A stretch of 64,000 bases of DNA from Bufo bufo (GCF_905171765.1 NC_053392.1:409826366-409890365); one strand, 5' to 3'. Positions 21,640 to 32,211 are shown, counted from the first letter of the stretch. Program-made: numbers and translations. The notes: generated by a model not told the origin, from the letters alone.

Positions 21640-23282
21640 CACTTAAGAAAATGCAATGGTGTAAAATGCAGGTTGAATACTTGGGCTTTGCCCTCACAAA
21701 AGGTGAAAGGATAATCAGCGCAGAAAGAGTCCAGTCTATTGCGGGTTTGGTCACCCCGCACACCAAGAAAGAAATGTTATCTTTCCTTGGTATGATAAAC
21801 TACTGTAGACAATGGATTCCTGATTGCTCCTACTATGACAATGTTTTGAGGCAAGCCACTCTGGACGGAAATCCAGATCTGATTAAATGGTCTTCTGAAA
21901 TGTACAATGCATTTGATTATCTGAAATGTTCACTCATGTCGAGTCCAGGGCTGGGCCTCCCTGACTATAATATGCCCTTCCACATGTTTGCACGCCAAAA
22001 TTGTAAAACCATGGCGGGGGTACTGACACAAGAACACGGAGGCAAGTTGCGTCCTTGTGCGTTTTTCTCAAAGGTTATGCCCACCTCTGTCCAGGGGATG
22101 CCGGCATGTCCTCGTTCCCTTGCAGCCTGTGCAATGATGGTAGAATTAGCAACTACTTTCACCCTGGGACATTTAACCTTCTTGCACACTACACATGATG
22201 TTGTAGGTTTACTCAGAGGTGTACATACACAACACATGTCAGCGCAAAGATTATCTGGATATGAGATCCTGTTGCTCAGTAACCCTTTACTCCAGATTAA
22301 ATATGCATCCAACATTACAGGACCAGCACCTATTTTGAATGCATTACTAGGGCTGAAAGGAACAGAAGACGCCCTTCCTGACATACATGATTGCCTACAG
22401 GTGCTCAATCATGAGACGTCATCTAGGGCTGACTTATCAACTGTTCCAATACCTGATGCACCAGAAGTTTTTGTTGATGGTTCATGCTCTCGCCCCACTG
22501 ATACTATATTCTATGCAGCATATGCTATTGTTATGCTGCCAGATATTGTCTTGGAAGCAAGCCCAATTCCCATCCAGTCTGCACAGGCAGCTGAACTCAT
22601 TGCACTCACAAGGGCTTGCATACTACACACCAATAAACCTGTCACTATTTACACAGACAGCAGATATGCTCATGGTGTAGTATGGGATCATGAAATGATT
22701 TGGCAGAGGAGAGGATTCACTGCAGCAGACGGTAAGAGAATCTCACATGCACAGCTAGTCACGGACCTCTTGGCTGCAATCAGATTGCCTTCGGATTTAG
22801 CTATAGTACATTGCAGGGCAAACACAAATGAAAAAGACAGAATTTCAAGAGGTAATGCATTTGCAGATAGTGTAGCTAGAGACACAGCCAAGAGTAATCC
22901 AAATAGAATGAATCATGACAATTGGGAAATGGCAGTCTTACACCCACCCTCACCTGATTTAACACACATGCTAACAGACCTACAAAGGTATGCCACTGAA
23001 ACAGAGGAGAAGGATTGGTGCTATCCAATCTTGCAGAAAAATCCAAAGTCTGGATTGGTCTGCAAGGAGGGGAAGCCTTGCATACCTCAGCATAGTGCAT
23101 CCATCTTCATTGCACACTTTCACGGGGTAGGACACAACAGCATACAAACTACCCATATGTTGTTGAGCCAAAGTTTTTACATCACTGATAGCAAACAGCT
23201 AGTCACAGACTACATACACAGATGTATTACGTGCTTGAGAAACAACCCTAACAACCCACTGAGAATAACACCAACACCTTGA
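21498..23282 (+). pseudogene. pol: ERV1 RT C-part, RNase H and integrase zinc finger (copy 2)
   Basis: Differs from copy 1 by one residue: TMAGVLTQ here, TMAWVLTQ there (G22017 versus T10244). Glycine fits the family pattern better, so the change probably happened in copy 1 after the duplication. The YVND active-site change is shared, so it is older. Confidence 0.8.
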
Positions 23283-24420
23283 CTACCCCACTACACCATT
23301 CACCCATTTGCAGGTGGATTACACGCATATACCTAAAACAAAAGGGAAACAAGAGTATGCATTAGTGATAGTGGACATGTTCTCAAGGTGGCCAGAAGTC
23401 TTTCCTACAAAGGCAGAAGATGCTAAAACTACAGCCAAAATTCTGACTCAGCAAATAATCCCAAGGTGGGGCTGTCCTCTAGTTATTGAATCAGACCAGG
23501 GGCCGGCCTTCACCTCAAAACTTAACAAGGAGGTAGCTAGACTGTTACAAGTGGAATGGAAATTTCATATTCCATACCACCCACAAAGCTCAGGCATTGT
23601 GGAAAGAATGAACAGGACAGTTAAAGACAAACTCAGGAAGGCCACTGCTGGTACATTTGAAAAATGGAAACAAATCCTACCCATAATACTTGCAGAAATT
23701 AGAATGACGCCTAATAAGAAGTTAGGGATGTCACCATTTGAAATTCTCATGGGTAGGCCTTTCCCCACACCATGGGCAAGACGCCCCCTGGTAGTGCAGG
23801 AAAGGGACTTGGACCTGATCAGGGAGGAGTATGTTACTAATCTGATCAAAGTCCTCAGTAAAACTGAAGAAAAAGTTGCTTGTAAGTCTCCTTCTCTTTC
23901 ACAGGAACCAACCCATCCATTCCGGGTAGGCGACCAGGTGATGATCAAGATCTTAAAGAAGGGAAAGGAACCAGGAAGCTTCACCTACGGACCACCGACC
24001 GAGGTAGTCGCGATCACCAGAACAGCAGTCCTCACTGAACAGTCACCCACGTGGATCCACGCCACAAGGATTAAGTTGGTGAAGAAAAGAGAGGTACTAA
24101 CGGGGGCAGACAGTCCTGACCTCCAACGAGGCCCAGAGGTACTAACGGAGGCAGACAGCCTTGACCTCGAAGAAGATACAGAAGGGGTACTAACGGAGGC
24201 AGACAGCCTTGACCCCCAACGAGATGACGCAGTCGGGAAATTCCTCGAGATGGCTGAGATGCAGTGCCTTAATAATTGCAATTTTGTGTCTCCTACTTAC
24301 TGTCCCATGGCTGTGGGACAGACAGATATACCTGTAAACAGAATGCAGAGGGGAAGACAATCTGTGGAAGACAAAGGAGAACTTATGGCTGTACCTGGCC
24401 AAAACTCTGAACTTAACTGA
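23283..24420 (+). pseudogene. pol: ERV1 integrase core and C-terminus (copy 2)
   Basis: Identical in translation to copy 1, including the DD35E residues and the three C-terminal TEADSLD repeats. The phase break at 23,280-23,307 is shared. Confidence 0.8.
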
Positions 24421-24894
24421 CTTTTGTCTCCGAACCACTTTATCTGCATCTAACATTTTGGAGACATGTCTGGTAGCAGTCCCCACCCCAGTAGCTGTAT
24501 GGACAGGGCTCCTACGTTCCCAATGGAATGACACAGATTTGGAGGATCATGATGTTAAATATGGATATGTAAATCCTTATCATGCTTGTTATGACTGTCC
24601 TACATATGAGACTCTGAAAAGTAATATGATAGAAATAATTACAGGTCTTGTCACAGCAGCAGAAATATGTTATAATTTCACCTGTGATGAGACACTATTG
24701 CCTCCCTGCATACAAGCAAAAATGCAGAATAAGACTAAACCAAATATTTGTGATAGAGATTTAGGTAGTTGTAAAAAGATAATATCAGGAAAAAATATGC
24801 AATGTAATATTACAAAAACAGTACCATCCCTAGACAAACATGTACCTCTACCAACAGGATGGGTATTGGCCTGTGGGAATACTAGTTACACATA
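24224..24894 (+). pseudogene. env: ERV1 env, surface subunit part before the transposon (copy 2)
   Basis: Starts at the ATG at 24,224 within the integrase C-terminal frame, with the signal-peptide-like stretch and then a stop at 24,335-24,337. It resumes in phase until the TA at 24,893-24,894, where the transposon enters. Confidence 0.75.
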
Positions 24895-26459
24895 CAGGGA
24901 GTGCAGAATTATTAGGCAAGTTGTATTTTTGAGGATTAATTTTATTATTGAACAACAACCATGTTCTCAATGAACCCAAAAAACTCATTAATATCAAAGC
25001 TGAATATTTTTGGAAGTAGTTTTTAGTTTGTTTTTAGTTTTAGCTATTTTAGGGGGATATCTGTGTGTGCAGGTGACTATTACTGTGCATAATTATTAGG
25101 CAACTTAACAAAAAACAAATATATACCCATTTCAATTATTTATTTTTACCAGTGAAACCAATATAACATCTCAACATTCACAAATATAAATTTTTGACAT
25201 TCAAAAACAAAACAAAAACAAATCAGTGACCAATATAGCCACCTTTCTTTGCAAGGACACTCAAAAGCCTGCCATCCATGGATTCTGTCAGTGTTTTGAT
25301 CTGTTCACCATCAACATTGCGTGCAGCAGCAACCACAGCCTCCCAGACACTGTTCAGAGAGGTGTACTGTTTTCCCTCCTTGTAAATCTCACATTTGATG
25401 ATGGACCACAGGTTCTCAATGGGGTTCAGATCAGGTGAACAAGGAGGCCATGTCATTAGATTTTCTTCTTTTATACCCTTTCTTGCCAGCCACGCTGTGG
25501 AGTACTTGGACGCGTGTGATGGAGCATTGTCCTGCATGAAAATCATGTTTTTCTTGAAGGATGCAGACTTCTTCCTGTACCACTGCTTGAAGAAGGTGTC
25601 TTCCAGAAACTGGCAGTAGGACTGGGAGTTGAGCTTGACTCCATCCTCAACCCGAAAAAAGGCCCCACAAGCTCATCTTTGATGATACCAGCCCAAACCA
25701 GTACTCCACCTCCACCTTGCTGGCGTCTGAGTCGGACTGGAGCTCTCTGCCCTTTACCAATCCAGCCACGGGCCCATCCATCTGGCCCATCAAGACTCAC
25801 TCTCATTTCATCAGTCCATAAAACCTTAGAAAAATCAGTCTTGAGATATTTCTTGGCCCAGTCTTGACGTTTCAGCTTGTGTGTCTTGTTCAGTGGTGGT
25901 CGTCTTTCAGCCTTTCTTACCTTGGCCATGTCTCTGAGTATTGCACACCTTGTGCTTTTGGGCACTCCAGTGATGTTGCAGCTCTGAAATATGGCCAAAC
26001 TGGTGGCAAGTGGCATCTTGGCAGCTGCACGCTTGACTTTTCTCAGTTCATGGGCAGTTATTTTGCGCCTTGGTTTTTCCACATGCTTCTTGCGACCCTG
26101 TTGACTATTTTGAATGAAACGCTTGATTGTTCGATGATCACGCTTCAGAAGCTTTGCAATTTTAAGAGTGCTGCATCCCTCTGCAAGATATCTCACTATT
26201 TTTGACTTTTCTGAGCCTGTCAAGTCCTTCTTTTGACCCATTTTGCCAAAGGAAAGGAAGTTGCCTAATAATTATGCACACCTAATATAGGGTGTTGATG
26301 TCATTAGACCACACCCCTTCTCATTACAGAGATGCACATCACCTAATATGCTTAATTGGTAGTAGGCTTTCGAGCCTATACAGCTTGGAGTAAGACAACA
26401 TGCATAAAGAGGATGATGTGGTCAAAATACTCATTTGCCTAATAATTCTGCACTCCCTG
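24895..26459 (-). mobile_element. DD37E IR/DR Tc1-like transposon (copy 2), complete
   Basis: A 1,565-bp element flanked by TA (24,893-24,894 and 26,460-26,461). Its outermost 25 bases are a perfect inverted repeat starting CAGGGAGTGCAGAATTATTA. The left inverted repeat (24,895-25,104) and right inverted repeat (26,260-26,459) each contain an outer and an inner direct repeat, as in Sleeping Beauty-type elements. It sits in env on the opposite strand. Confidence 0.9.
25223..26241 (-). pseudogene. Tc1-like DD37E transposase (copy 2), frameshifted
   Basis: Same as copy 1 with one residue difference (histidine where copy 1 has arginine, T26084). The A-run frameshift at 25,655-25,660 is shared, so the transposase was already inactive before the duplication. 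Confidence 0.85.
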
Positions 26460-27266
26460 TACATACCAGCCAATATTACAGAGGGACCCTGTACAATAGC
26501 TAGGTTGACATTAGCAATGATACCACGATTCCCAGCAATGCAGACACGACACACGAGAGACACTTCCCTACAGTTACCAGAAAATTGTGATTATAATGTG
26601 AATCTCCTCTCTAGATCAGAATATATGAGTTTAGGGATGTCTTTAATAGGAGTACCAGGTTTGGCCATATATAACCACAGGACAATATCAAAACTTGCCT
26701 GTTTTATGGTAAAACAGATAAATGTCACTAGTGCAATTCTGCAAGATATGCTGCTGGATATACAATCGTATAAAAAGGCTATCTTGCAGAATAAGGCAAC
26801 TATTGACTATTTATTGCTCCAACATGGTATAGGATGCTCAGCGTTCGCAGGGATGTGTTGTTTCAATTTATCAGACCACTCCCGTAGAATAAAAGATAAA
26901 ATAGGCCAATTAGAAGAGATGATAAAACATATAAAACAAGATGTTGACCAAGGTTGGTGGGACTGGCTTTTTGGCTGGATACCTGACTTTGGTCAAATAA
27001 GATATGTTGTAGGAGTGGTACTCGCCGTGATCGCTGCAATAGTGTGTCTCTGCTGTTGTCTACAGTGTGTGCCCTCCCTTCTTGCTGTATGTAAAAATGT
27101 GGCCGAAAGAGGGGTACACTCAACATTTCTCTATACTCCGGTAGAGGTAGAAGAGGTAAACCCAACCTCAACAAAGCCTGAGGATTATACTCCTGAAGGG
27201 TATATGGAATACCTAAAGGCTTACAAGCAAACAAAGGAAGAGCAGAGAAAGAACCATATAGTATAA
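26460..27266 (+). pseudogene. env: ERV1 env, end of surface and transmembrane subunit (copy 2 only)
   Basis: The downstream half of env is open to its own stop at 27,266 and is in the same phase as the half before the transposon. A basic R-x-x-R site near 26,545-26,560 would be the surface/transmembrane cleavage site. The transmembrane subunit has a heptad-like region, an immunosuppressive-domain-like segment followed by a CX6CC motif (CSAFAGMCC), and a hydrophobic membrane anchor near 27,005-27,080 with a cysteine cluster. A cytoplasmic tail of about 65 residues follows. CX6CC is typical of gamma-type envelopes with a covalently linked surface subunit. Confidence 0.8.
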
Positions 27267-27283
27267 GGTATATATATAAGGTT

Positions 27284-27295
27284 CTAAGAGGGGAT
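27284..27295 (+). promoter_or_regulatory. ERV1 polypurine tract
   Basis: TAAGAGGGGAT directly precedes the 3' LTR, in the position where plus-strand DNA synthesis would be primed. Confidence 0.7.
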
Positions 27296-27804
27296 TGATG
27301 GGCTATAAGTAACTCCATTTTGTCCTTTCAGCAACGTGTATTACATTTGGCAAGTGCACTTCCAATATCTCCCTTCCCCCTTCCCCCTTTTGGAATGTGA
27401 GAAACTTCCTATGCGGTTTCAAGATACCCATACATTCCTTGGTTTGTAAGTTTGAACAGTCTTACCATATAGGGTCATCTTGGCTCAAGTGCCTGCTGGC
27501 CTATGTGTATATACCCGATTGGTCAAATGCTGTTACTATGAGTCATCTATTATGTTAATGCGGAGCTCATGTGTGATCATACCATAGGTCGAAACTAATG
27601 CTAACATATGATTGGCTGTCAAGGAAGCTCAACCCCCTCTATTAGAACTGTTTGCCAACTGTGAAATAAACCAGAATGGATTGGAACTAGACACGTGTTC
27701 AGTGTTATTTCATTCATTCTCCCGGTACCGGAATAGATTTAATTCAAGCTGATCACCGAAGTCTGGAGACAGGGACACGTCAAAAGAGTCTATATTGCCC
27801 TACA
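27296..27804 (+). repeat. ERV1 3' LTR (about 509 bp)
   Basis: Starts TGATGGGC after the polypurine tract and ends CCCTACA, giving TG...CA ends. It contains inverted CCAAT-type ATTGG boxes (about 27,520 and 27,612), a TATATA near 27,508, and a polyadenylation signal AATAAA at 27,665-27,670. No second copy of this sequence occurs in the window, so the 5' LTR is missing. GGTCCCTAA follows, matching the sequence just left of hAT-B. Confidence 0.75.
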
Positions 27805-28320
27805 GGTCCCTAACACTAAATATACTGCCTCTCTTTGGACTTACCTAAGCCTACAATATTCAGGGCAGTGTAGGAACCAGCTACATACGTACTCTGCTCA
27901 GAAGTTGTTAGCTCTATTGTTTGCATGTATAATGGTGTGCAGCCATTTAATTTTTTATAATCATGCTTGCTTCATGGATATGCACCTGTGATTCTGAAGG
28001 TTCTAGTCTAAATTCTCTTGTAGTATATATAGAAGGTAGCGCCTCTTTTAGACTGAACACTCCCATCTACCTGGGACTTCTGAGCAGAGTACATATGTAG
28101 CTGGTTCCTACACTGCCCTGAATATTGTAGGCTTAGGTAAATCCAAAGAGAGGCAGTATATTTAGTGTTAGGGACCCATCTGCGGAAGCCACCTTGACGT
28201 CTGGTAGATGGGCCCGACACACGTTTGATCAAATATGTGCGCTAAGAGCTTCCATTAACTTATTTATAGTCTGTATTGTACCACTTTTATTTAGAATGAC
28301 CCCCATTTCTTAGGTCTATT
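27805..28320 (-). repeat. R1 repeat, right flank of ERV1, mostly inverted
   Basis: 27,805-27,906 continues R1 in the same orientation as the left flank, starting at the GGTCCCTAA where the left flank stops. Then the repeat flips: 27,907-28,320 is R1 on the minus strand, matching 1,827-2,160 and 1,747-1,826. The flip point is at CTCAGAAG/TTGTTAGCTC. Confidence 0.8.
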
Positions 28321-28689
28321 GTTTCCATGTATAATGGTGTACAGCCATTACATTTTTTATAACCCTCGCCACTCTGTCAGGGGGGCTCTACTTGTATAAG
28401 CGTTTAATGAAACAGGTTCTGTTGACATCTATGTGGAATTAGCTGACGACGGTGTAAAAGGAGTGTGCTTCTTCTTGGAGCTAACATAGTCCTGTAAGGA
28501 TGAGTTCATACTTGAGTTATTTGGTCAGTTTTGGCCCCCTGACTGCCCAAATAAGTGAAGTGTGCAGTGAATCTAAGAGCGACGCCTGTCATCTGCATGT
28601 CATACGGACTCACAGTATTATTTCACTACCAAAGCAGACTCCCTCTGCGTGTTACTGCAAGGCACAGTGTTCTACACCACTATAAAGGC
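28321..28689. other. Unassigned stretch
   Basis: I see no open frame of note, inverted repeat or tandem repeat here. Continuation of the R1 boundary region is possible. Confidence 0.4.
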
Positions 28690-28822
28690 TCTCTGCAGTC
28701 AGGAAATAGCAGTTTTTTTACGTAATTCGCTGCAAATATATTCGGATTGAACAGAATTTTTCCCCAAAAATCCGGCGAACCGGCGAATAGAATTTTTTTT
28801 AAATTCCCTCAGCTCTAATTTC
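28690..28822. mobile_element. Short hAT-type MITE fragment
   Basis: Contains TTCGC/GCGAA-rich sequence (AATTCGCTGCAAATATATTC, CCGGCGAACCGGCGAATAG) ending CCTCAGCTCTAAT, a terminus style common to small frog hAT MITEs. Only one end is clear. Confidence 0.4.
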
Positions 28823-28849
28823 TTTATGCCCCAAAACTTCTGATTTTTT

Positions 28850-29140
28850 GTGTCGCCTCTATGTTTATCCTGAATGTGTCTTGCAAGGGCTGTATCAGAG
28901 TCTATTAATACAGACTAAAGGTTTTTAGATAGATACGTCTTCTCAATTGTTGTATGGTCTTTCCTATATAGAGCTTAGGACATCCACATTCAATAGAATA
29001 GATCACTCCTGTGGATTCACAATTAATATACTCCTTAATCTGATACTTTTTATTATCCACTGGATTGGTAAACTCTTTCTTGGGGACTATCTTGTTACAG
29101 AATATACAGTCTCCACAAGGGTATAAACCCCCCATGGATA
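28850..29140 (-). pseudogene. Penelope-like GIY-YIG endonuclease domain
   Basis: The frame 29,135-28,905 contains CGDCIFCNK, a zinc-binding linker, then NCESTGVIYSIECGCPKLYI with GKTIQQLRRRI. The spaced VIYSI...LYIGKT pattern is the GIY-YIG nuclease core, and the IGKT...LRRRI segment is typical of Penelope-like elements. The domain would nick target DNA to prime reverse transcription. A stop follows shortly, whereas minus-strand codons after 28,905 (DKHRGDTKNQ-like) suggest a frameshift and a longer original C-terminus. Confidence 0.8.
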
Positions 29141-29430
29141 ACCATGTGGTTTTCTGCTCTTTTCAATTCTGCTGATAGTGACTATGTACTAGACTTTCTT
29201 TAAGGTTTTTTCCTCTTCTATATGTAATTGTTGGATTAGGGGGAATTACTTCTTTTAGATCATTATCTGTGAGCAAAATGTACCAATGACGTCTTAGGAT
29301 GTTCCTAACTTTTTCCTGTTGCACATTCTATGTTCCAATACATCATATTATTTTCTTATCTTCTATTGCTTGCTTTTGATTCTGCAATAGAGTAGTTCTT
29401 TCAGTGTTTTTAGCTCTATTATATGCCTTA

Positions 29431-31319
29431 GGCCTCATGCACACGACCGTTGTGTGCATCCGTGGCCGTTGTGCCGTTTTCCGTTTTTTTTTTCGCGGAC
29501 CTATTGACTTTCAATTGGTCCGTGGAAACAACGGAAAATGCGCCGTTTTGCAGCCAAGACCGTGATCCGTGTATCATGTCCATCAAAAAAATATGACCTG
29601 TCCTATTTTTTTGACGGACAACGGTTCACGGACCCATTCAAGTCAATGGGTCCGTGAAAGAACACGGATGCACACAAGATTGGCATCCGTGTCCGTGATC
29701 TGTGGCCGTAGGTTACTTTAATACAGACGGATCCGAAGATCCGTCTGCATAAAAGCTTTTTCAGAGCTGAGTTTTCACTTCGTGAAAACTCAGATCCGAC
29801 AGTATATTCTAACACAGAGGCGTTCCCATGGTGATGGGGACGCTTCAGGTTAGAATATACTAAAAGAACTGTGTACATGACTGCCCCCTGCTGCCTGGCA
29901 GGTGCTACCAGGCAGCAGGGGGCAGCCCCCCCCTGTAGTTAACTCATTGGTGGCCAGTGGGCCCCCCTCCCTCCCCTGTAGTTAACTCTTTGTTGTCCAG
30001 TGCGGCCGGCCCCCCTCCCTCCCCTTTAGTTAACTCGTTGGTGGCCAGTGGGCCCCCCTCCCTCCCCTGTAGTTAACTCTTTGTTGTCCAGTGCGGCTGG
30101 CCCCCCCTCCCTCCCCTGAAGTTAACTCGTTGGTGACCAGTGGGCCCTCTCCCCTCCCTCCCCCTCCTAATTAAATCTCCCCCCCTATCATTGGTGGCAG
30201 CAGAGAGTACCGATCGGAGTCCCAGTTTAATCGCTGGGGCTCCGATCGGTAACCATGGCAACCAGGACGCTACTGCAGTCCCGGTTGCCATGGTTACTTA
30301 GCAATTTGTAGAAGCATTATACTTACCTGCGAGCTGCAATGTCCGTGTCCGGCCGGGAGCTCCTCCTACTGGTAAGTGACAGGTCATTAAGCAATGCGCC
30401 GCACAGACCTGTCACTTACCAGTAGGAGGAGCTCCCGGCCGGACACAGACATCGCAGCTCGCAGGTAAGTATAATGCTTCTACAAATTGCTAAGTAACCA
30501 TGGCAACCGGGACTGCAGTAGCGTCCTGGTTGTCATGGTTACCGATCGGAGCCCCAGCGATTAAACTGGGACTCCGATCGGTACTCTCCGCTGCCACCAA
30601 TGATAGGGGGGGAGATTTGAATTAGGAGGGGGAGGGAGGGGGGAGGGCCCACTGGCCACCAACGAGTTAACTACAGGGGAGGGAGGGGGGGCCGGCCGCA
30701 CTGGACAACAAAGAGTTAACTACAGGGGGGGCGGCCGCACTGGCCACCAATGAGTTAAATACAGGGGGGGGGGGGTCTGCCCCTGCTGCCTGGCAGCACC
30801 TGCCAGGCAGCAGGGGGCAGTCATATACACAGTTCTTTTAGTATATTCTAACCTGAAGCGTCCCCATCACCATGGGAATGCCTCTGTGTTAGAATATACT
30901 GTCGGATTTGAGTTTCACGATCTAACTCATATCCGACAGTATATTCTAACATAGAGGCGTTCCCATGGTGATGGGGACGCTTCAAGTTAAAATATACCAT
31001 CGGATTGGAGAAAACTCCGATCCTATGGTATATTAACTCCTGACTTTACATTGAAAGTCAATGGGGGACGGATCCGTTTGAAATTGCACCATATTGTGTC
31101 AACGTCAAACGGATCCGTCCCCATTGACTTGCATTGTAATTCAGGACGGATCCGTTTGGCACCGCACGGCCAGGCGGACACCAAAACGACATTTTTTTCA
31201 TGTCCGTGGATCCTCTAAAAATCAAGGAAGACCCACGGACGAAAAAATGGTCACGGATCACGGAAAAACAGAACCCGTTTTTGCGGACCGCAAAAAAATA
31301 CGGTCGTGTGCATGAGGCC
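29431..31319. mobile_element. Harbinger-type MITE forming a 1.9-kb hairpin
   Basis: Termini GGCCTCATGCACACGACCGT and its complement are flanked by TTA on both sides (29,428-29,430 and 31,320-31,322), as expected for PIF/Harbinger insertion. The whole element is a near-perfect inverted repeat: arms 29,431-30,384 and 30,407-31,319 with a 22-base loop. It contains GTTAACTC/CCCTCCC minisatellite units and no transposase. It interrupts the Penelope-like element. Classification rests on the 3-bp duplication. Confidence 0.8.
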
Positions 31320-31763
31320 TTATGCAGGACTTTTTTAGGATAGCCTCTGGCTCAAAATCTTCTATACAAGAGCATACTTTCTTCCTCAAAATCTTCTTTA
31401 GTGGAGCAATTTCTCCTTGCTTGTAGGTATTGTCCTATCGGAATACCTTTCTTCAAAGCTGGTGGATGGTAGCTCTCCCAATGGAGAAGATTATTAGTTG
31501 AAGTGGCCTTCCTATACACTTCTGTCTTGATACTCCTGTCAGGCTCAAAGTCAATCTTCAGGTCCAGGAAATTAAGATTTTTCTTATGTATTTCAGCAGT
31601 AAACTTAAGACCGTGTTCTTATTGAGCATGTCCACAAACTGAAAAAAAGTGTTTCTCAGTGCTTTCCCATAAAATCAAAATATCATCAATGTATCGTCCC
31701 CAAAATAGTACGGGTTTGGTGAAATCAATGTGTTTATCCGTGAAAACTAATCTCTTCTCCCAC
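31320..31763 (-). pseudogene. Penelope-like RT, catalytic palm and thumb
   Basis: On the minus strand near 31,700-31,660 the translation reads WGRYIDDILILWESTEKHFF, giving the catalytic YIDD of reverse transcriptase. Downstream residues toward 31,330 form the thumb region, with scattered stops. This is the core enzyme of the Penelope-like element. Confidence 0.75.
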
Positions 31764-31877
31764 TAGTGTCAAGCGCGAATATTCAAAAGCAAATTTTTTG
31801 CGAAAATCGGCACTATGAGAATTCGCGAATATTTAGAATATAGTGCTATATATTCGTAATGCCTGCCGCTCATCACT
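31764..31877. mobile_element. Small hAT-type MITE in the Penelope RT
   Basis: A 114-bp unit running from TAGTGTCAAGCGCGAATATT to GCTCATCACTA is flanked on both sides by CTCCCAC (7 of the expected 8 bp). Ends resemble the TAGTGATGAGCG style of larger hAT elements in this window. Confidence 0.65.
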
Positions 31878-32114
31878 ACCTCCCACCACCCTAAAAACAA
31901 ATTAGCAAAACTCGGTGCACATATCGTCCCCATCAATGTATCGTCCCCATAATAGTACGGGTTTGGTGAAATCAATGTGTTTTGTCCGTGAAAACTAATC
32001 TCTCCTCCGACCACCCTAAAAACAAATTAGCAAAACTCGGTGCACACATCATCCCCATTGCTGTTCCAGTGATCTGTAAATAATACAGTAATTACCATTA
32101 AAAAAAAAAGTTAT
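31878..32114 (-). pseudogene. Penelope-like RT segment with a local duplication
   Basis: Minus-strand translation near 32,080-32,000 reads LQITGTAMGMMCAPSFANLF, a conserved RT motif in Penelope-like elements. A stretch of about 85 bases (31,928-32,012) repeats 31,685-31,763 (CATCAATGTATCGTCCCCA onwards), and CACCCTAAAAACAAATTAGC also occurs twice, so this part of the RT was tandemly duplicated before or around the MITE insertion. Confidence 0.7.
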
Positions 32115-32211
32115 TGGGCCAAATTTATCATTACTCTGACAGCTCACTCTACTTTCACATATTGCTAAAGTCAGTTTTAGCCAAGTCAAATTTATGATCG
32201 GCCCTTTAACC

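Larger units (their letters stand above)
14531..26303. repeat. Tandem duplication unit 2 (11,773 bp)
   Basis: This is the second direct copy, continuous on its right with the rest of the Tc1-like element, env and the 3' LTR. It therefore represents the original right side of the locus, while unit 1 is continuous with the original left side (hAT terminus and R1). No target-site duplication surrounds either unit, so this is a segmental duplication and not two insertions. Confidence 0.95.
18734..27804 (+). mobile_element. ERV1 copy 2: endogenous retrovirus with 3' LTR, no 5' LTR
   Basis: The order is leader, gag, pro-pol, env interrupted by a Tc1-like element, polypurine tract, 3' LTR. It is the more complete copy, but it too is joined to hAT-B at its left with no 5' LTR. 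It could not replicate: RT is phase-broken and has an altered active site, integrase is phase-broken, and env is interrupted. Confidence 0.85.

Noticed and set aside
7146..27266. Two independent proviruses inserted side by side
   Set aside because: Both share the same hAT junction, the same lesions and the same transposon insertion; a segmental duplication explains this, independent insertions do not.
26400..27266. Domesticated syncytin-like envelope gene
   Set aside because: The transmembrane half is open, but a transposon and a stop separate it from its signal peptide, and no sign of selection can be judged from one copy.
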